Part shown: in pieces, positions 33,921 to 45,744 of the stretch
Position numbering within the stretch: position 1 is the stretch's first letter
Layout: every line of letters starts with the position of its first letter
Assembly (NCBI RefSeq): GCF_020866905.1
Contig: NZ_JAIVCC010000017.1
Location: 62,001-126,000 of the forward strand
Direction of reading: 5' to 3'
DNA from: Salinimicrobium sediminilitoris
GTDB taxonomy: Bacteria > Bacteroidota > Bacteroidia > Flavobacteriales > Flavobacteriaceae
DNA: 64,000 nt
The notes under the pieces: generated by a model
Seen by the model: the letters and a program-made list of their open reading frames with translations, nothing else
Databases searched by the model: none
Told to the model about the DNA's origin: nothing
Program-made: the position numbers and the translations under genes

Positions 33921-36900
33921 CCTTAATATTCATGTTAACGTCATTAAACTTTAGGGTGAAAATCGTTCCCTTATTCACCTCACTTTCAAGTAAAATCTTC
34001 CCACCAAGAAGTTCTACCTGAGTCTTAACCATAAAAAGGCCCATTCCCTTTCCTTCCACATGTTGGTGGAATCGCTTATATAATCCAAATACCTGCGCCC
34101 CTTTTTTAGCCATATCTAGCCCCAAACCATTGTCTTCGAAAATAATAAGGACCTTATCATCTTTCATTTTTGATTTGATCTTTATTTCTGGAGCAATTTC
34201 AGGTTTTCTGTATTTAATACTATTGGTAATAAGATTATAGAAAATACTATAGAGGTAGCTCTGAACTGTACTCAGCACAGGCGCCTCCGAAAAGTCGGTA
34301 ATAATTATGGCCTGTTCTTTTTCTAATATCCTGTTGATACTGGATTCAATTGAATGTACTAGTTGTAAAAGATCCACCTCTTCCCTCTTGGCCGTAAGTT
34401 CTACTTTTACCTGAAGGATCTCGTTAAGATCAATAATCACATTATCCAGCCTTTTTACATTATCCAATAATTCCTTTAGAAACTGATCTTTAATTTCTGA
34501 GGGATAATCCTCCTCCATTAGATCTGCCAAACCAATAATATTGGCTACCGGAGAACGCAGGTTGTGGGAGACAATAAAAGAAAATTGTTCAAGGCCTTTA
34601 TTTGCAGTAACCAGTTCCTGTGTATATTTCCGCAGGTTTTTGTTCAGTTCCCTCAACTTGATGTCCGCCTTTTTACGTTCAGTGTTATCTGAAGAAACAG
34701 CTATGTAGCCTTTAAAATTATGATCATCATCGTATACAGGGGAACCTGTGATCAAAGCAGGAAATTCTGTTGCGTCTTTTCGCTTCACCCACAATTCCCC
34801 ACTCCAGGTTTCACTCTTTTTTAAAGCTTCTTTTAATTCCAGGGCTAAAGTAGTAGAAGCGCCGGAAGGAACCTGATCCATGATGTTCTTGCCTTTTATC
34901 TCCTCTGGCAACCATCCATAAATGGTTGTTGCTGCTTTGTTCCAGTAATTAACTACTCCCTTATTATCTGTCGCTATCACTGCCTGTCCAATTTTATCCA
35001 ACAGGTTGGCCTGGAATTTCATTTCTTTTTGGGCAAGTACTCTCGCGGTAATATCTATACCTACGCATTGAATTTCTCCAGGTTCATCTTGAGAAGCCTT
35101 CAAATAAATGAAATCCCATAAAGTAGTTTTTGTTGTTCCATTTTTCCCGGGTTTATCAATCTCCACCTGAAATACCTGATCGGGATTCTTAATACATTTT
35201 TCTGAAATATCAGCCACTCTCTGGTGATGATACTCTTTAATTGACATCATGCAGTTCTTTCCAACAATCTTTTTATCTGGGTAAATCCAACCAAAATCCT
35301 CCTGGAATTTGTTATTGCAATATGTATATTCCCCGGCCATGTCCACCCTAATAAAATAGCTAGTCTGCGACTGGATAAGACCTCTATGACGGGCTTCACT
35401 TTTCATAAGTTTCTGCATGGCCATTTTTCTCTCGGTAATATCCTGTATAGCTCCCACCATTCTAACTGCCTTCCCTTCTTTATTTCTCAAAATAGTACCT
35501 TTTTCCACCACAAAAGCATACTTTCCATCTGCCTTTTTATAACGGTATTCTGCTCCCCAGGAATCTGAGTTGCCTTTTACTACTGAAAATAGATCTGCAC
35601 CAATAAAATTATCTTCGGGATGCATGTTGGCAAGCCAGGAATCAATGTCTTGCGTGAGGGAAGTTAGTGGATAACCAAAAAGCTTATAATATCCCTCACT
35701 CCACTGTATATTACCGCTTTGAATATCCCAGTCGTAAATTGCATCTGAAGTAGCTTTTGAAACTAATTGATAGCGATGATTGCTTTCTTTTAAAGCATTC
35801 TCTGCCTTGACTCTTTCAGTTATATCGATCCCCACGCACTGTACCTCAAGAGGCTCACCCTTCGCATCTGTAAGACATATGAAATCCCATAAAGTTGATT
35901 TTGCAGTCCCATCTTCCTGTAATTTATCCAGCTCAACCTGTTGGATCTTATTAGGACGAGCTATACAGTTGTAGAAAACCTCTTCAGCCTTTTCTCTGTG
36001 ATATTCCTGAACTGTAACTTTTGCAAACTCTCCAATAACCTGCCCTTCCGGAAATATCCATGCAAAATCCTGCAGGAATTTTTCATTACAGTAGGTATAA
36101 TAACCCTCTAAGTTTATACGCGTAAGATAGTTCGTTTGGGACTTCAGGATTCCCCGCTGGCGCGCCTCGCTCTGCATAAGTTTATCAACAAAATTTTTAC
36201 GCTCAGTGATATCCTGTACAGAACCTTCCACACGAAGAGGCAGCCCCTCTTCATCTCTTATAACTTTTCCTTTCTCATGTACCCACTTCACTTCTCCATT
36301 AGGCAGAATGATGCGGTGCTCATTGTCCAGCTTCTGGTTACATTCAATTGCCTTTTCAAAGACTTTTCTAAAATCTTCCAGATCTTCAGGATGAATCGTC
36401 TTCTGAAAAGTCTCTACGTCCACCTGAAATTTCTCTTTCTCCCTGCCCCAAATTCTATAAACCTCATCGCTCCAGAAAAAATTGTAATCCTGAAGTCGCA
36501 CCTCCCAATAACCAAGTTTAGCTAATCTTTCTGCATATATAAGTTTCCGGGTCTTTTCTTCCAGTTTTTCCATTACAGCAATCTTATCTGTAATATCTAT
36601 ACAAACGATTAATCTACATCTTCGTTTTTTAAACTGTAGATTATAGCCGTACACCTCTACTTTTATTTTTTCTCCATTCTTTTTTAGGTTAATTATTTTA
36701 TTATGACTCAATTGTCCTCCATCTGTAATAACCCGGAAAATATTTTTTTTCAACCATTCTTTGTCTTCCTCAAGAAGAAAATCAAGCACGGTCAATTTAA
36801 GAAATTCCGCACGCGAGAAACCGTAATGCTCTATTGCTCCATTGTTTACATCCAATATTTCAAAGGTATCTACATCATAAATGAGATTTGGAAGGGGGCT

Positions 36901-38100
36901 CATTTCAAATAATTGCCTGTATTTCTCTTCTGAAGCCCTTAAGTTTTCCTCTGCCCGGTTAGCTTCCGTATTATCTCTAATGATCATAGAAGTACGGGGT
37001 TCACCGTGGGCATTCTGAAAAACAGAGGAAGAAAGTGCAGCCGGGAAAATACTGCCATCCTTACGCACCATGTTGATCTCACACAGCACTCTCCCTTTGC
37101 TTTGCCTTTCTTTAATTGCCTGTAACACTCGAGGATCTTTTGGATCTACAAGTCCAAACCTCCCCGCCTCACATATTTCACGTTCGGTTCTTTGAAACAT
37201 TTTACAGGCCGCAGCATTTGCGGCAAGAATTCTTCCATCGGTAACAGTGAGCAGAATTCCATCCTGGCTATTTTCAAAAAATGCCCGATATTTTTCTTCA
37301 CTTTCTGATAAAGCTTTTTCTGCAAGTTTTCGCTCAGTCACATCGCGAAAATCCACAACAATACCTAAAATATCGGGATCATCGATCAAATTGGTTACCG
37401 TGGTTTCCAAATAACGCCAGGCTCCATTTTTATGCTTTACCCTCACTTCATCATCATAAAATGGCCTTTCTGGATACTCTATACATTTCTCCAGTTTTTT
37501 TGAAAAGCAGTCGTGGTGATCAGGGTGGATGATCTCAAAAATATTTAATTGATGAATTTCCTCATCCGAATAACCCAAAACATTTTTTACAGAATTTGAA
37601 ACATAAGTCGGAACTCCACCAGGGGAGAGAATAGCCACTGCACCAGCCGAGTTTTCAATAAGGCGTCTAAACTTTCGCTCATTTCTCTCGAGCTGTAGCA
37701 AGAAATCCTGCCGTTCTATTTCAAGATGATGAGTTTTAAGAACGTTTTGAATAGCTGAAGGTAATCGTTCTAACCTGTCTTTAAGCACATAATCCTTTGC
37801 CCCTTTTTTAATGATATCTACGGCAAATTCATCGGTCATTGTGGCCGTAACAAGAATAACCGGGATCGGCTTTTCTAATTTTTCGAGTAATTCCAACGCC
37901 TCAAAAGAATTAAAAGAAGGCAGGGAATGATCGGCCAGAATGATATCGGGATCAAAATTATTTAACGCCTGTAAAAACTTTTCTTTGGAATCTGCCACCA
38001 CGCACTCATTCTCCAATTGTCTCTTTTTTAAGGAAAGAGAGATTAACAGGGCATCACTTGGCTCATCTTCAAGGTGGAGGATCTTTAATTTTTTTAACAT
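33889..38100 (-). CDS. Hybrid histidine kinase: N-terminal receiver, eight PAS domains, kinase core
   Basis: A 1403-residue cytoplasmic kinase with no TM segment. Residues 1-120 are a receiver (HLEDEPSDALLI; Asp in DIILADHSLPSFNS; KDYVLKDRLERL). I count eight PAS/PAC units at about 130-1150, six or seven ending in an ITERK-like PAC motif. Units 5 and 7 are near-copies (SEARQRGILKSQTNY, SEARHRGLIQSQTSY), so a two-PAS block was duplicated. The dimerisation His is in FSFIVSHNLRSPVANI. The ATPase has DNGLGLDMAKKG and GKGMGLFMVKTQVELLGG. A redox, ligand or light sensor role is possible, but no cofactor residue is evident. Confidence 0.92.
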   Translation of the reverse strand: MLKKLKILHLEDEPSDALLISLSLKKRQLENECVVADSKEKFLQALNNFDPDIILADHSLPSFNSFEALELLEKLEKPIPVILVTATMTDEFAVDIIKKGAKDYVLKDRLERLPSAIQNVLKTHHLEIERQDFLLQLERNERKFRRLIENSAGAVAILSPGGVPTYVSNSVKNVLGYSDEEIHQLNIFEIIHPDHHDCFSKKLEKCIEYPERPFYDDEVRVKHKNGAWRYLETTVTNLIDDPDILGIVVDFRDVTERKLAEKALSESEEKYRAFFENSQDGILLTVTDGRILAANAAACKMFQRTEREICEAGRFGLVDPKDPRVLQAIKERQSKGRVLCEINMVRKDGSIFPAALSSSVFQNAHGEPRTSMIIRDNTEANRAEENLRASEEKYRQLFEMSPLPNLIYDVDTFEILDVNNGAIEHYGFSRAEFLKLTVLDFLLEEDKEWLKKNIFRVITDGGQLSHNKIINLKKNGEKIKVEVYGYNLQFKKRRCRLIVCIDITDKIAVMEKLEEKTRKLIYAERLAKLGYWEVRLQDYNFFWSDEVYRIWGREKEKFQVDVETFQKTIHPEDLEDFRKVFEKAIECNQKLDNEHRIILPNGEVKWVHEKGKVIRDEEGLPLRVEGSVQDITERKNFVDKLMQSEARQRGILKSQTNYLTRINLEGYYTYCNEKFLQDFAWIFPEGQVIGEFAKVTVQEYHREKAEEVFYNCIARPNKIQQVELDKLQEDGTAKSTLWDFICLTDAKGEPLEVQCVGIDITERVKAENALKESNHRYQLVSKATSDAIYDWDIQSGNIQWSEGYYKLFGYPLTSLTQDIDSWLANMHPEDNFIGADLFSVVKGNSDSWGAEYRYKKADGKYAFVVEKGTILRNKEGKAVRMVGAIQDITERKMAMQKLMKSEARHRGLIQSQTSYFIRVDMAGEYTYCNNKFQEDFGWIYPDKKIVGKNCMMSIKEYHHQRVADISEKCIKNPDQVFQVEIDKPGKNGTTKTTLWDFIYLKASQDEPGEIQCVGIDITARVLAQKEMKFQANLLDKIGQAVIATDNKGVVNYWNKAATTIYGWLPEEIKGKNIMDQVPSGASTTLALELKEALKKSETWSGELWVKRKDATEFPALITGSPVYDDDHNFKGYIAVSSDNTERKKADIKLRELNKNLRKYTQELVTANKGLEQFSFIVSHNLRSPVANIIGLADLMEEDYPSEIKDQFLKELLDNVKRLDNVIIDLNEILQVKVELTAKREEVDLLQLVHSIESSINRILEKEQAIIITDFSEAPVLSTVQSYLYSIFYNLITNSIKYRKPEIAPEIKIKSKMKDDKVLIIFEDNGLGLDMAKKGAQVFGLYKRFHQHVEGKGMGLFMVKTQVELLGGKILLESEVNKGTIFTLKFNDVNMNIKDERAEALHSS

Positions 38101-38148
38101 ATGAAGTACTTAGGGATGTACGTAAAAGGTAGAAAGACCTTGTTCTGG

Positions 38149-38592
38149 TTAAATATGAGGGGTTTGGTTCACTATCAACCAATAAAAACCTAACTCGGTT
38201 ACTGTTTTCGTAAAATTCTCAAAGCCCACAGGTTTAACTATATAACTGTTCACTCCAAGTTTATGACTTTCAACAATATCTTTTTCTTCTTTCGAGGAAG
38301 TCATCATGACAACGGGAATAAGTTTCGTGCGTTCATCGGCCTTGATCACACGAAGCACTTCCAGCCCATCTATTTTTGGCATTTTGAGATCCAAAAAAAT
38401 AACTTTTGGTTTATCTGCTATATGCCGTCCCTCATACTCTCCTTCTCCAAAAAGGAAATCAAGAGCCTGAGCCCCGTCCTGTAAGTGCACCAGGTTGTTT
38501 GCCAGATTAAGTTTTTTTAAGGCTCGAATGGTAAGCATAGCATCAGACTTATTATCTTCTACTAACAAGATCTGCACTTCATTATTTGACAT
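38149..38592 (-). CDS. Single-domain response regulator, Rcp1-like
   Basis: A 147-residue receiver without output domain. Motifs: [20 protein letters not shown], the insertion [18 protein letters not shown] typical of Rcp1-type regulators that serve phytochrome-like kinases, Asp in [25 protein letters not shown], and [11 protein letters not shown]. It lies 15 bases after the sensor-less kinase and 48 bases before the 8-PAS kinase, so it may link the two. No photoreceptor domain is encoded next to it. Confidence 0.92.
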   Translation of the reverse strand: MSNNEVQILLVEDNKSDAMLTIRALKKLNLANNLVHLQDGAQALDFLFGEGEYEGRHIADKPKVIFLDLKMPKIDGLEVLRVIKADERTKLIPVVMMTSSKEEKDIVESHKLGVNSYIVKPVGFENFTKTVTELGFYWLIVNQTPHI

Positions 38593-38607
38593 AATTTTAT
38601 TTTTTAA

Positions 38608-39540
38608 TTAGTTAGCAGGCAGAGAAACATAAAAACAAGCGCCTTCTCCAACTTTACCCTCTGCCCAAATTTCCCCATCATGCTTTGATACAATTTTTTG
38701 CACGATAGCCAATCCTACTCCCGTACCTTCAAATTCGTTGCTGCTATGCAATCTTTGAAAGACTCCGAATAACTTGTTATAATACCGGGCATCAAATCCG
38801 GCACCATTATCTTTTACGTAAAAAACCTGCTGCTCACCTTTGGGATAGCTACCAATCTCAATTACTGAGTCTTCCCTCTTGCTGGAATATTTAAAAGCGT
38901 TAGAAATGAGATTGAAAAACAATTGTTTCAGCATATTCTTATCTCCTTTTATTAAAGGTAGATCCTTTACATAAACAGTTGTTTTTCTTTCCGGCTCCAG
39001 TTCCTTTTGCTCATCTACCAGCTTGTGAATTATATCTTCAATGTTTACAGGGACCCGGAAAAAATCCTGCTTGGAAAGGCGGGAGAACTCCAGTAAATTA
39101 TCTATCAGATCTCCCATTTTTTTGACATTCCTGCCAATTTCAGAAAAATACAGCTGCGCTTCTTCATCTAAATGTTCAGCATAATCCTCGATAAGAACTT
39201 CCGAAAAACCGGATATTGCTCTAAGAGGAGTTCTCAAATCATGAGAAACCGAATAGGAAAATGATTCCAGCTCCTTGTTGACTTCTTCCAGTTCCAGTTT
39301 CTTTTTTTCCTTTTCCTGGATCTGGAAAGCCAACTGTTTATTAACCTCAGCCAACTCGGCTGCACGCCTTTCTTTCTCTTCTATTTGAATAGAAAGATCT
39401 TTTACAGCCTCTGCCAGTTGTAAGGTAATTTCCTTTTTTTCCTTATCCTTAGCTAACAGAGCTTCTTCAGATAATTTGAGGGCTAACGCTAATTTTTCAT
39501 TTTTAGCCCAAACAGAAGTTGTTTTATTATTTTTTTTCAT
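38608..39540 (-). CDS. Histidine kinase with coiled-coil N-terminus and no sensor domain
   Basis: A 310-residue soluble kinase. Residues 1-90 are a charged coiled coil (LALALKLSEEALLAKDKEKK, KEKKKLELEEVNKELE) in place of a sensor. The phosphoacceptor His is in FSYSVSHDLRTPLRAISGFS, of the bacteriophytochrome-kinase subtype. The ATPase has NLISNAFKYSSK, KDNGAGFDARYYNKLFG and GTGVGLAIVQKIV. It is the first gene of a four-gene minus-strand signalling cluster. Its input must come by partner binding, which is inference. Confidence 0.92.
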   Translation of the reverse strand: MKKNNKTTSVWAKNEKLALALKLSEEALLAKDKEKKEITLQLAEAVKDLSIQIEEKERRAAELAEVNKQLAFQIQEKEKKKLELEEVNKELESFSYSVSHDLRTPLRAISGFSEVLIEDYAEHLDEEAQLYFSEIGRNVKKMGDLIDNLLEFSRLSKQDFFRVPVNIEDIIHKLVDEQKELEPERKTTVYVKDLPLIKGDKNMLKQLFFNLISNAFKYSSKREDSVIEIGSYPKGEQQVFYVKDNGAGFDARYYNKLFGVFQRLHSSNEFEGTGVGLAIVQKIVSKHDGEIWAEGKVGEGACFYVSLPAN

Positions 39541-39705
39541 TAAATATCTTGCTAAGTCAGTGATGAAAACAGGGGCGACCCCTTGCCAGAATTAGTAAAA
39601 TATATCTTTAATCACACCTAAATTCTTCCACTATGACATCTTGATTTTTTAATTTAAAAGCCTTTAATCGATAAAATGAGGCTTATTGTCTAGAAATGTA
39701 AGATG

Positions 39706-39737
39706 CAAAGTTATATTATTTAAGTAATTTTTAACAA
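39706..39737 (-). promoter_or_regulatory. Promoter of the histidine kinase/receiver cluster
   Basis: Minus strand: TTG (complement of 39735-39737), a 21-base spacer, then TAACTTTG (complement of 39706-39713). The predicted mRNA leader to the ATG at 39540 is about 160 bases. Confidence 0.5.
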
Positions 39738-40219
39738 GTTTAAAACCTGAAATTTATAGGGTTAGTAAAATATCCTGAGGAAACAGGCCAGATATATAGC
39801 AGACTCAACTACTTCCAGAGAAACAAAATGTAATAACGTTTTTAATTGTAATATTTTTCTTACATCAAACAAGAATTCCTGTAAATCGTGGTTTCTCATT
39901 CAGAAAAAGTTTGGACATCTAACATAGAAGAACTGAGCCCGAATCATTTTTTAAATGTTCCAGATCGAACTCATTCCACTACAAATTAAAAAAGGATGTT
40001 GTAGAAGATTTTTTGCAGAGAAAGTCCAATCTAATTATTTTAACCCAAAACCTAAAAAATGGTTATAAGACACTACAATGGAAAAGGAGCAGCCAATATT
40101 TACCTTTTAAAAAAACCGGCCATTGTACTTCTGTTAAACCCAAAAAGAACAATGAATTTTTAAGAATTCCTTATATAAAAAACGTGATCAGGATCATAAA
40201 TAAGTACCTACTCCTGCAG

Positions 40220-40227
40220 TACTTTTG
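40220..40227 (+). promoter_or_regulatory. Orphan -7 promoter box
   Basis: TACTTTTG followed by GCACCC, like the boxes before gapdh, rplS and oxyR in this window. No recognised gene lies downstream, only two tiny ORFs. No -33 TTG is seen. Confidence 0.35.
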
Positions 40228-40256
40228 CACCCGAAATTGACAGGAGACTTCTGATT

Positions 40257-40388
40257 ATGAACAGAATGAATAACAGCAAGCCAAAATGTCAAAATTTATG
40301 TAATAAAGTAAATCCTCAAACTTGGGTTAAAATATCATTGAGCAGCAACAGCAATGCAATAAATAATCTAAATTTGACCAGCTTTTAA
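40257..40388 (+). CDS. Possible 43-residue ORF, unrecognised
   Basis: An ATG-to-TAA frame 29 bases after an orphan TACTTTTG box. The product is polar and rich in Asn and Ser (MNRMNNSKPKCQNLCNKVNP at the start), with two Cys. I do not recognise it. Such composition is also expected by chance in AT-rich DNA. Support is only the promoter position and an AGGAG-like run just upstream. Confidence 0.15.
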   Translation: MNRMNNSKPKCQNLCNKVNPQTWVKISLSSNSNAINNLNLTSF

Positions 40389-40420
40389 TAAAAAGATGAT
40401 TGTTAATTAAACAGTTGACC

Positions 40421-40540
40421 ATGATCAAAAGAATAATTCTAAAAAGCAGTAGAACAATGTGCTTTCAACAGAGATCGATGCTTGCCATCTTTCTAATCCT
40501 TTCAGTCATTCTGGCAGCCATAATTTCTACAGGTTCGTAA
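40421..40540 (+). CDS. Possible 39-residue membrane peptide
   Basis: An ATG-to-TAA frame whose product has a basic start (MIKRIILKSSR) and one clear TM helix (MLAIFLILSVILAAIIS). Its stop codon abuts the ligA stop on the other strand. Basic N-terminus plus a single helix is a common form of small membrane regulators and type I toxins, but I recognise no family. It could be chance. Confidence 0.25.
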   Translation: MIKRIILKSSRTMCFQQRSMLAIFLILSVILAAIISTGS

Positions 40541-43190
<2,650 letters not shown>

Positions 43191-43194
<4 letters not shown>

Positions 43195-44036
43195 AATTTA
43201 ATGCCTCTTAACATGCGGTCCACCCCGAAAATATCCTTTTTCAGGCGGGTTTGGAAATTTTTTTCAGTTAAAAGTGCTTCAGTTTCTTTACCGAGGTATT
43301 GATTGATCTCGAAATAAAGTTTTCCGCCCGGCTTAAGATTATTTTCCGCCAGGTCTGTAATTTTTTGATAAAAGATCAAAGGATTGCTGTCCTTAACATA
43401 AAGTGCAGTTTCGGGTTCATGTTCGAGAACATTGCGTTGCATATCTTTCTTCTCCAGCTCCCGAACATAGGGCGGATTAGAAACTATGATGTCAAATTTA
43501 TCATGGAGCTGTGCAATATTCAAAACATCACCTGGAAAAAAATCTATTTCCACCTCATTTGTACTGGCATTGGCCCGGGCAACTTCAAGCGCTTCTTCAG
43601 AAATATCTATGGCTGTTACTACGGAATGTGGTAACTGCTTTGCCAGTGCAATAGCAACACAGCCACTGCCGGTCCCTATATCCAGAATCTTTATTTCTTC
43701 CGAATTAACTACATCCTCCAGGATCCACGCTACCAGTTCCTCTGTTTCGGGTCGTGGAATAAGAACATTCTGGTTAACATTGAAGGGAAGTCCGAAAAAC
43801 TGGGTGTGGCCCGTAATATATTGTACAGGCTCATGCTGTTGAAGCCTCTGCAGAGCAGATTCAAATTTGTCCTTTTCCTCCTTTGAGAGCTCATACTGTG
43901 GATACAGTGCAACTTCCAGTCTCGACAGATTGAAAAACTCCTGAGTAAGAATACTAAAAAAAGATCCAATTTCTTCCCTGGGATATTCTCCCGCTAAGGT
44001 GTCAAAAAAGTGATTTTTGAAGGCTGCTATTTTCAT
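43191..44036 (-). CDS. prmC: Peptide chain release factor N5-glutamine methyltransferase
   Basis: Methylates the Gln of the GGQ motif in release factors, using SAM. From the ATG at 44036 it is 281 residues. The N-terminal helical domain is followed by the SAM motif ILDIGTGSGCVAIALA, and the catalytic signature is IIVSNPPYVRELEKKDM. PRPETEELVAWIL is the usual block before it. The open frame extends to 44081, but the extra 15 residues come from a repeat-like intergenic sequence and are not family-like. It leads the prmC-VOC-ligA operon. Confidence 0.95.
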
Positions 44037-44085
44037 TCTCTTAACTGGTCTGTTTTCTCGCAGAGGGCGCAAAGAATTCATAAAA

Positions 44086-44176
44086 AGTATTTCCCGCAGA
44101 TCTAATTGTCAAATCTTCAAATCCCCAAATTATCAAATCAGAAAATTGGAATTTGGTGCTTGATTTTTGGAATTTG
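44086..44176. repeat. Degenerate intergenic repeat sequence
   Basis: Contains CCCGCAGATCT (44093-44103), like the units at 24905-24934. It also has TTGGAATTTGGTGCTTG (from 44146) and TTTTTGGAATTTGAATC, whose reverse complement resembles 24708-24731. It separates two minus-strand genes and encodes nothing evident. Confidence 0.55.
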
Positions 44177-44179
44177 AAT

Positions 44180-44665
44180 CTAAAGATCTCTTATCATCCA
44201 AACACTACAGTTGTAATGGCCGGTGTCACCCAGCGGACCATCTAATTGCTTAAATCCTGAACGCAGGTAAAGCTTCCTGGCCTGGTCCATATAAGGCATG
44301 GTTTCTATGTAGCATTTTTCAAAACCCTGCTCCTTTGCGTAATCCAAACATTTTTTCATCATTTCTGCGCCAACACCTTTCCCCCTTACTTCAGGTAAAA
44401 AGTACATTTTTTGCAGTTCACAAATTGATCCTTCAAAGTTGGCCAGGGGAGCAATTCCCGCCCCACCAATTATTTTTCCGTCGTCATCAACAACAAAATA
44501 AGCCTTTCCAGGCTCACTGTATTCCGCATGCATATCATTTAAAGAAGCGTCTTCGTAAGCTGTTCCTACTTTGGGAACACCCATTTCCACCAGCACACTC
44601 TGCACTACCTTTTTAACCTTCTCATTATCTTCGGGTTTGATTTCCCGTATTAAGTAACTGCTCAT
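44180..44665 (-). CDS. GNAT family N-acetyltransferase
   Basis: A 161-residue acetyl-CoA-dependent transferase. The CoA-binding signature is QKMYFLPEVRGKGVGAEMMKK (loop RGKGVG). GKIIGGAGIAPL and CYIETMPYMDQARKLYLRSGF are standard strands and helix of the fold. The substrate is unknown. It is divergent from ribD, whose promoter begins 17 bases upstream of this ATG. I see no clear promoter of its own. Confidence 0.9.
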   Translation of the reverse strand: MSSYLIREIKPEDNEKVKKVVQSVLVEMGVPKVGTAYEDASLNDMHAEYSEPGKAYFVVDDDGKIIGGAGIAPLANFEGSICELQKMYFLPEVRGKGVGAEMMKKCLDYAKEQGFEKCYIETMPYMDQARKLYLRSGFKQLDGPLGDTGHYNCSVWMIRDL

Positions 44666-44681
44666 TATCTCTATTAAATGC

Positions 44682-44689
44682 TATTTTTG
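44682..44689 (+). promoter_or_regulatory. -7 promoter box of the ribD operon, leaderless spacing
   Basis: TATTTTTG, with five bases between its last G and the GTG at 44695. The first in-frame GTG (44689) overlaps the box itself, so it cannot be the start if this promoter is real. No -33 TTG is at normal spacing. Confidence 0.45.
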
Positions 44690-44694
44690 TGGTG

Positions 44695-45744
44695 GTGAAG
44701 ATACATGAAAAATACATAAACCGCTGTATTCAGCTGGCCCAAAACGGGCTGGGAAGAACCTATCCCAATCCTGTGGTGGGCAGTGTAATTATCTATAATG
44801 ACATCATTATTGGCGAGGGCTGGCACCACAAAGCAGGGGAACCTCACGCAGAGGTGAATGCAGTAAATTCGGTCAAAGATAAAGACCTTCTCGCGAAGAG
44901 CGCCATCTATGTGAGCCTGGAGCCTTGCAGTCATTATGGGAAGACGCCTCCCTGCAGCAATCTGATTATTGACAGCGGAATTAAAAAGGTAGTTATTGGC
45001 ACCGTTGATCCATTTTCTAAAGTTGCCGGCAAAGGCATTAAAAAGCTATTGGACGCCGGCTGTGAAGTTCGGGTGGGAATATTAGAGCAGCAATGCCGGG
45101 AGCTCAACAAACGATTCTTTACTTTTCACACACAACAGCGCCCTTACATTATCCTTAAATGGGCGCAAAGCAGCGATGGTTTTTTAGCCCCTTTACCGCT
45201 TAAAAATGCTGAAAGAAAGCCTGTTTGGATCACAGGGAAATACTCCCAGCAGCTCGTCCACAAATGGAGGTCTGAAGAGCAGGCCATCATGGTGGGTACA
45301 AATACTGCGGTTGCAGATAATCCAAAGCTCAACACCCGCATGTGGCAGGGCAATGACCCGGTAAGGGTGGTGCTGGACAGGAATTTGAGAATTTCTCAAG
45401 AATCTCACCTTTTTGACGCCTCAGTAAAGACCATTGTCCTAACAGAAAAATCTCCGGAAGAAAGGAGCTCCAAAAATGTCATTTTGGAGACCATTGATTT
45501 TGAAGCAGACCTGGCGCAGCAGGTTTGTGAAATTCTATTCCGTCATGAGATACAATCGGTCATTATTGAGGGAGGACGGGAGACACTGCAAACCTTCATG
45601 ACTGCCAACTTATGGGACGAAGCCCGAATTTTCATTGGAAAACCCCATTTTAAAGAGGGAGTCAAAGCTCCTGAAGTAGCAGGAAGACTGACTTCTGAAA
45701 CAAATGTGGACCATGACCAGTTAAAGATATATTTGAATGATTAA
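44695..45744 (+). CDS. ribD: Bifunctional riboflavin deaminase/reductase RibD
   Basis: Two early riboflavin steps. The N-terminal deaminase (about 1-145) has the zinc site in GEPHAEVNAV and LEPCSHYGKTPPCSNLII. The C-terminal reductase (about 150-349) has LKWAQSSDGFLAP, AIMVGTNTAVADNPKLNTR and IIEGGRETLQTFM. Three GTG codons run in tandem at 44689-44697; I chose the last (VKIHEKYINRC), which fits relatives and the promoter. It overlaps the HAD gene by 8 bases and heads a ribD-HAD-EamA-YigZ operon. A dispersed palindrome lies inside it at 45466. Confidence 0.95.
   Translation: MKIHEKYINRCIQLAQNGLGRTYPNPVVGSVIIYNDIIIGEGWHHKAGEPHAEVNAVNSVKDKDLLAKSAIYVSLEPCSHYGKTPPCSNLIIDSGIKKVVIGTVDPFSKVAGKGIKKLLDAGCEVRVGILEQQCRELNKRFFTFHTQQRPYIILKWAQSSDGFLAPLPLKNAERKPVWITGKYSQQLVHKWRSEEQAIMVGTNTAVADNPKLNTRMWQGNDPVRVVLDRNLRISQESHLFDASVKTIVLTEKSPEERSSKNVILETIDFEADLAQQVCEILFRHEIQSVIIEGGRETLQTFMTANLWDEARIFIGKPHFKEGVKAPEVAGRLTSETNVDHDQLKIYLND
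45466..45493. repeat. Dispersed palindrome, copy 3 of 3, inside ribD
   Basis: GAGCTCCAAAAATGTCATTT at the start, completing CTCCAAAA/TTTTGGAG as a perfect inverted repeat around ATGTCA. It keeps the ribD frame open and falls between recognisable reductase motifs. Confidence 0.75.

Larger units (their letters stand above)
39541..40540. other. 1 kb gap between kinase cluster and ligA
   Basis: The largest gap in the window. It contains a minus-strand promoter for the kinase cluster (39706-39737), a plus-strand TACTTTTG box (40220-40227) with two short plus-strand ORFs after it, and otherwise AT-rich DNA. A 75-codon frame at 40013-40240 has an unnatural composition and I do not call it. Confidence 0.6.

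Noticed and set aside
40013-40240. A 75-codon plus-strand open frame before the orphan promoter
   Set aside because: Composition is unlike real proteins, there is no promoter before it, and the -7 box falls inside its 3' end. I treat it as chance.
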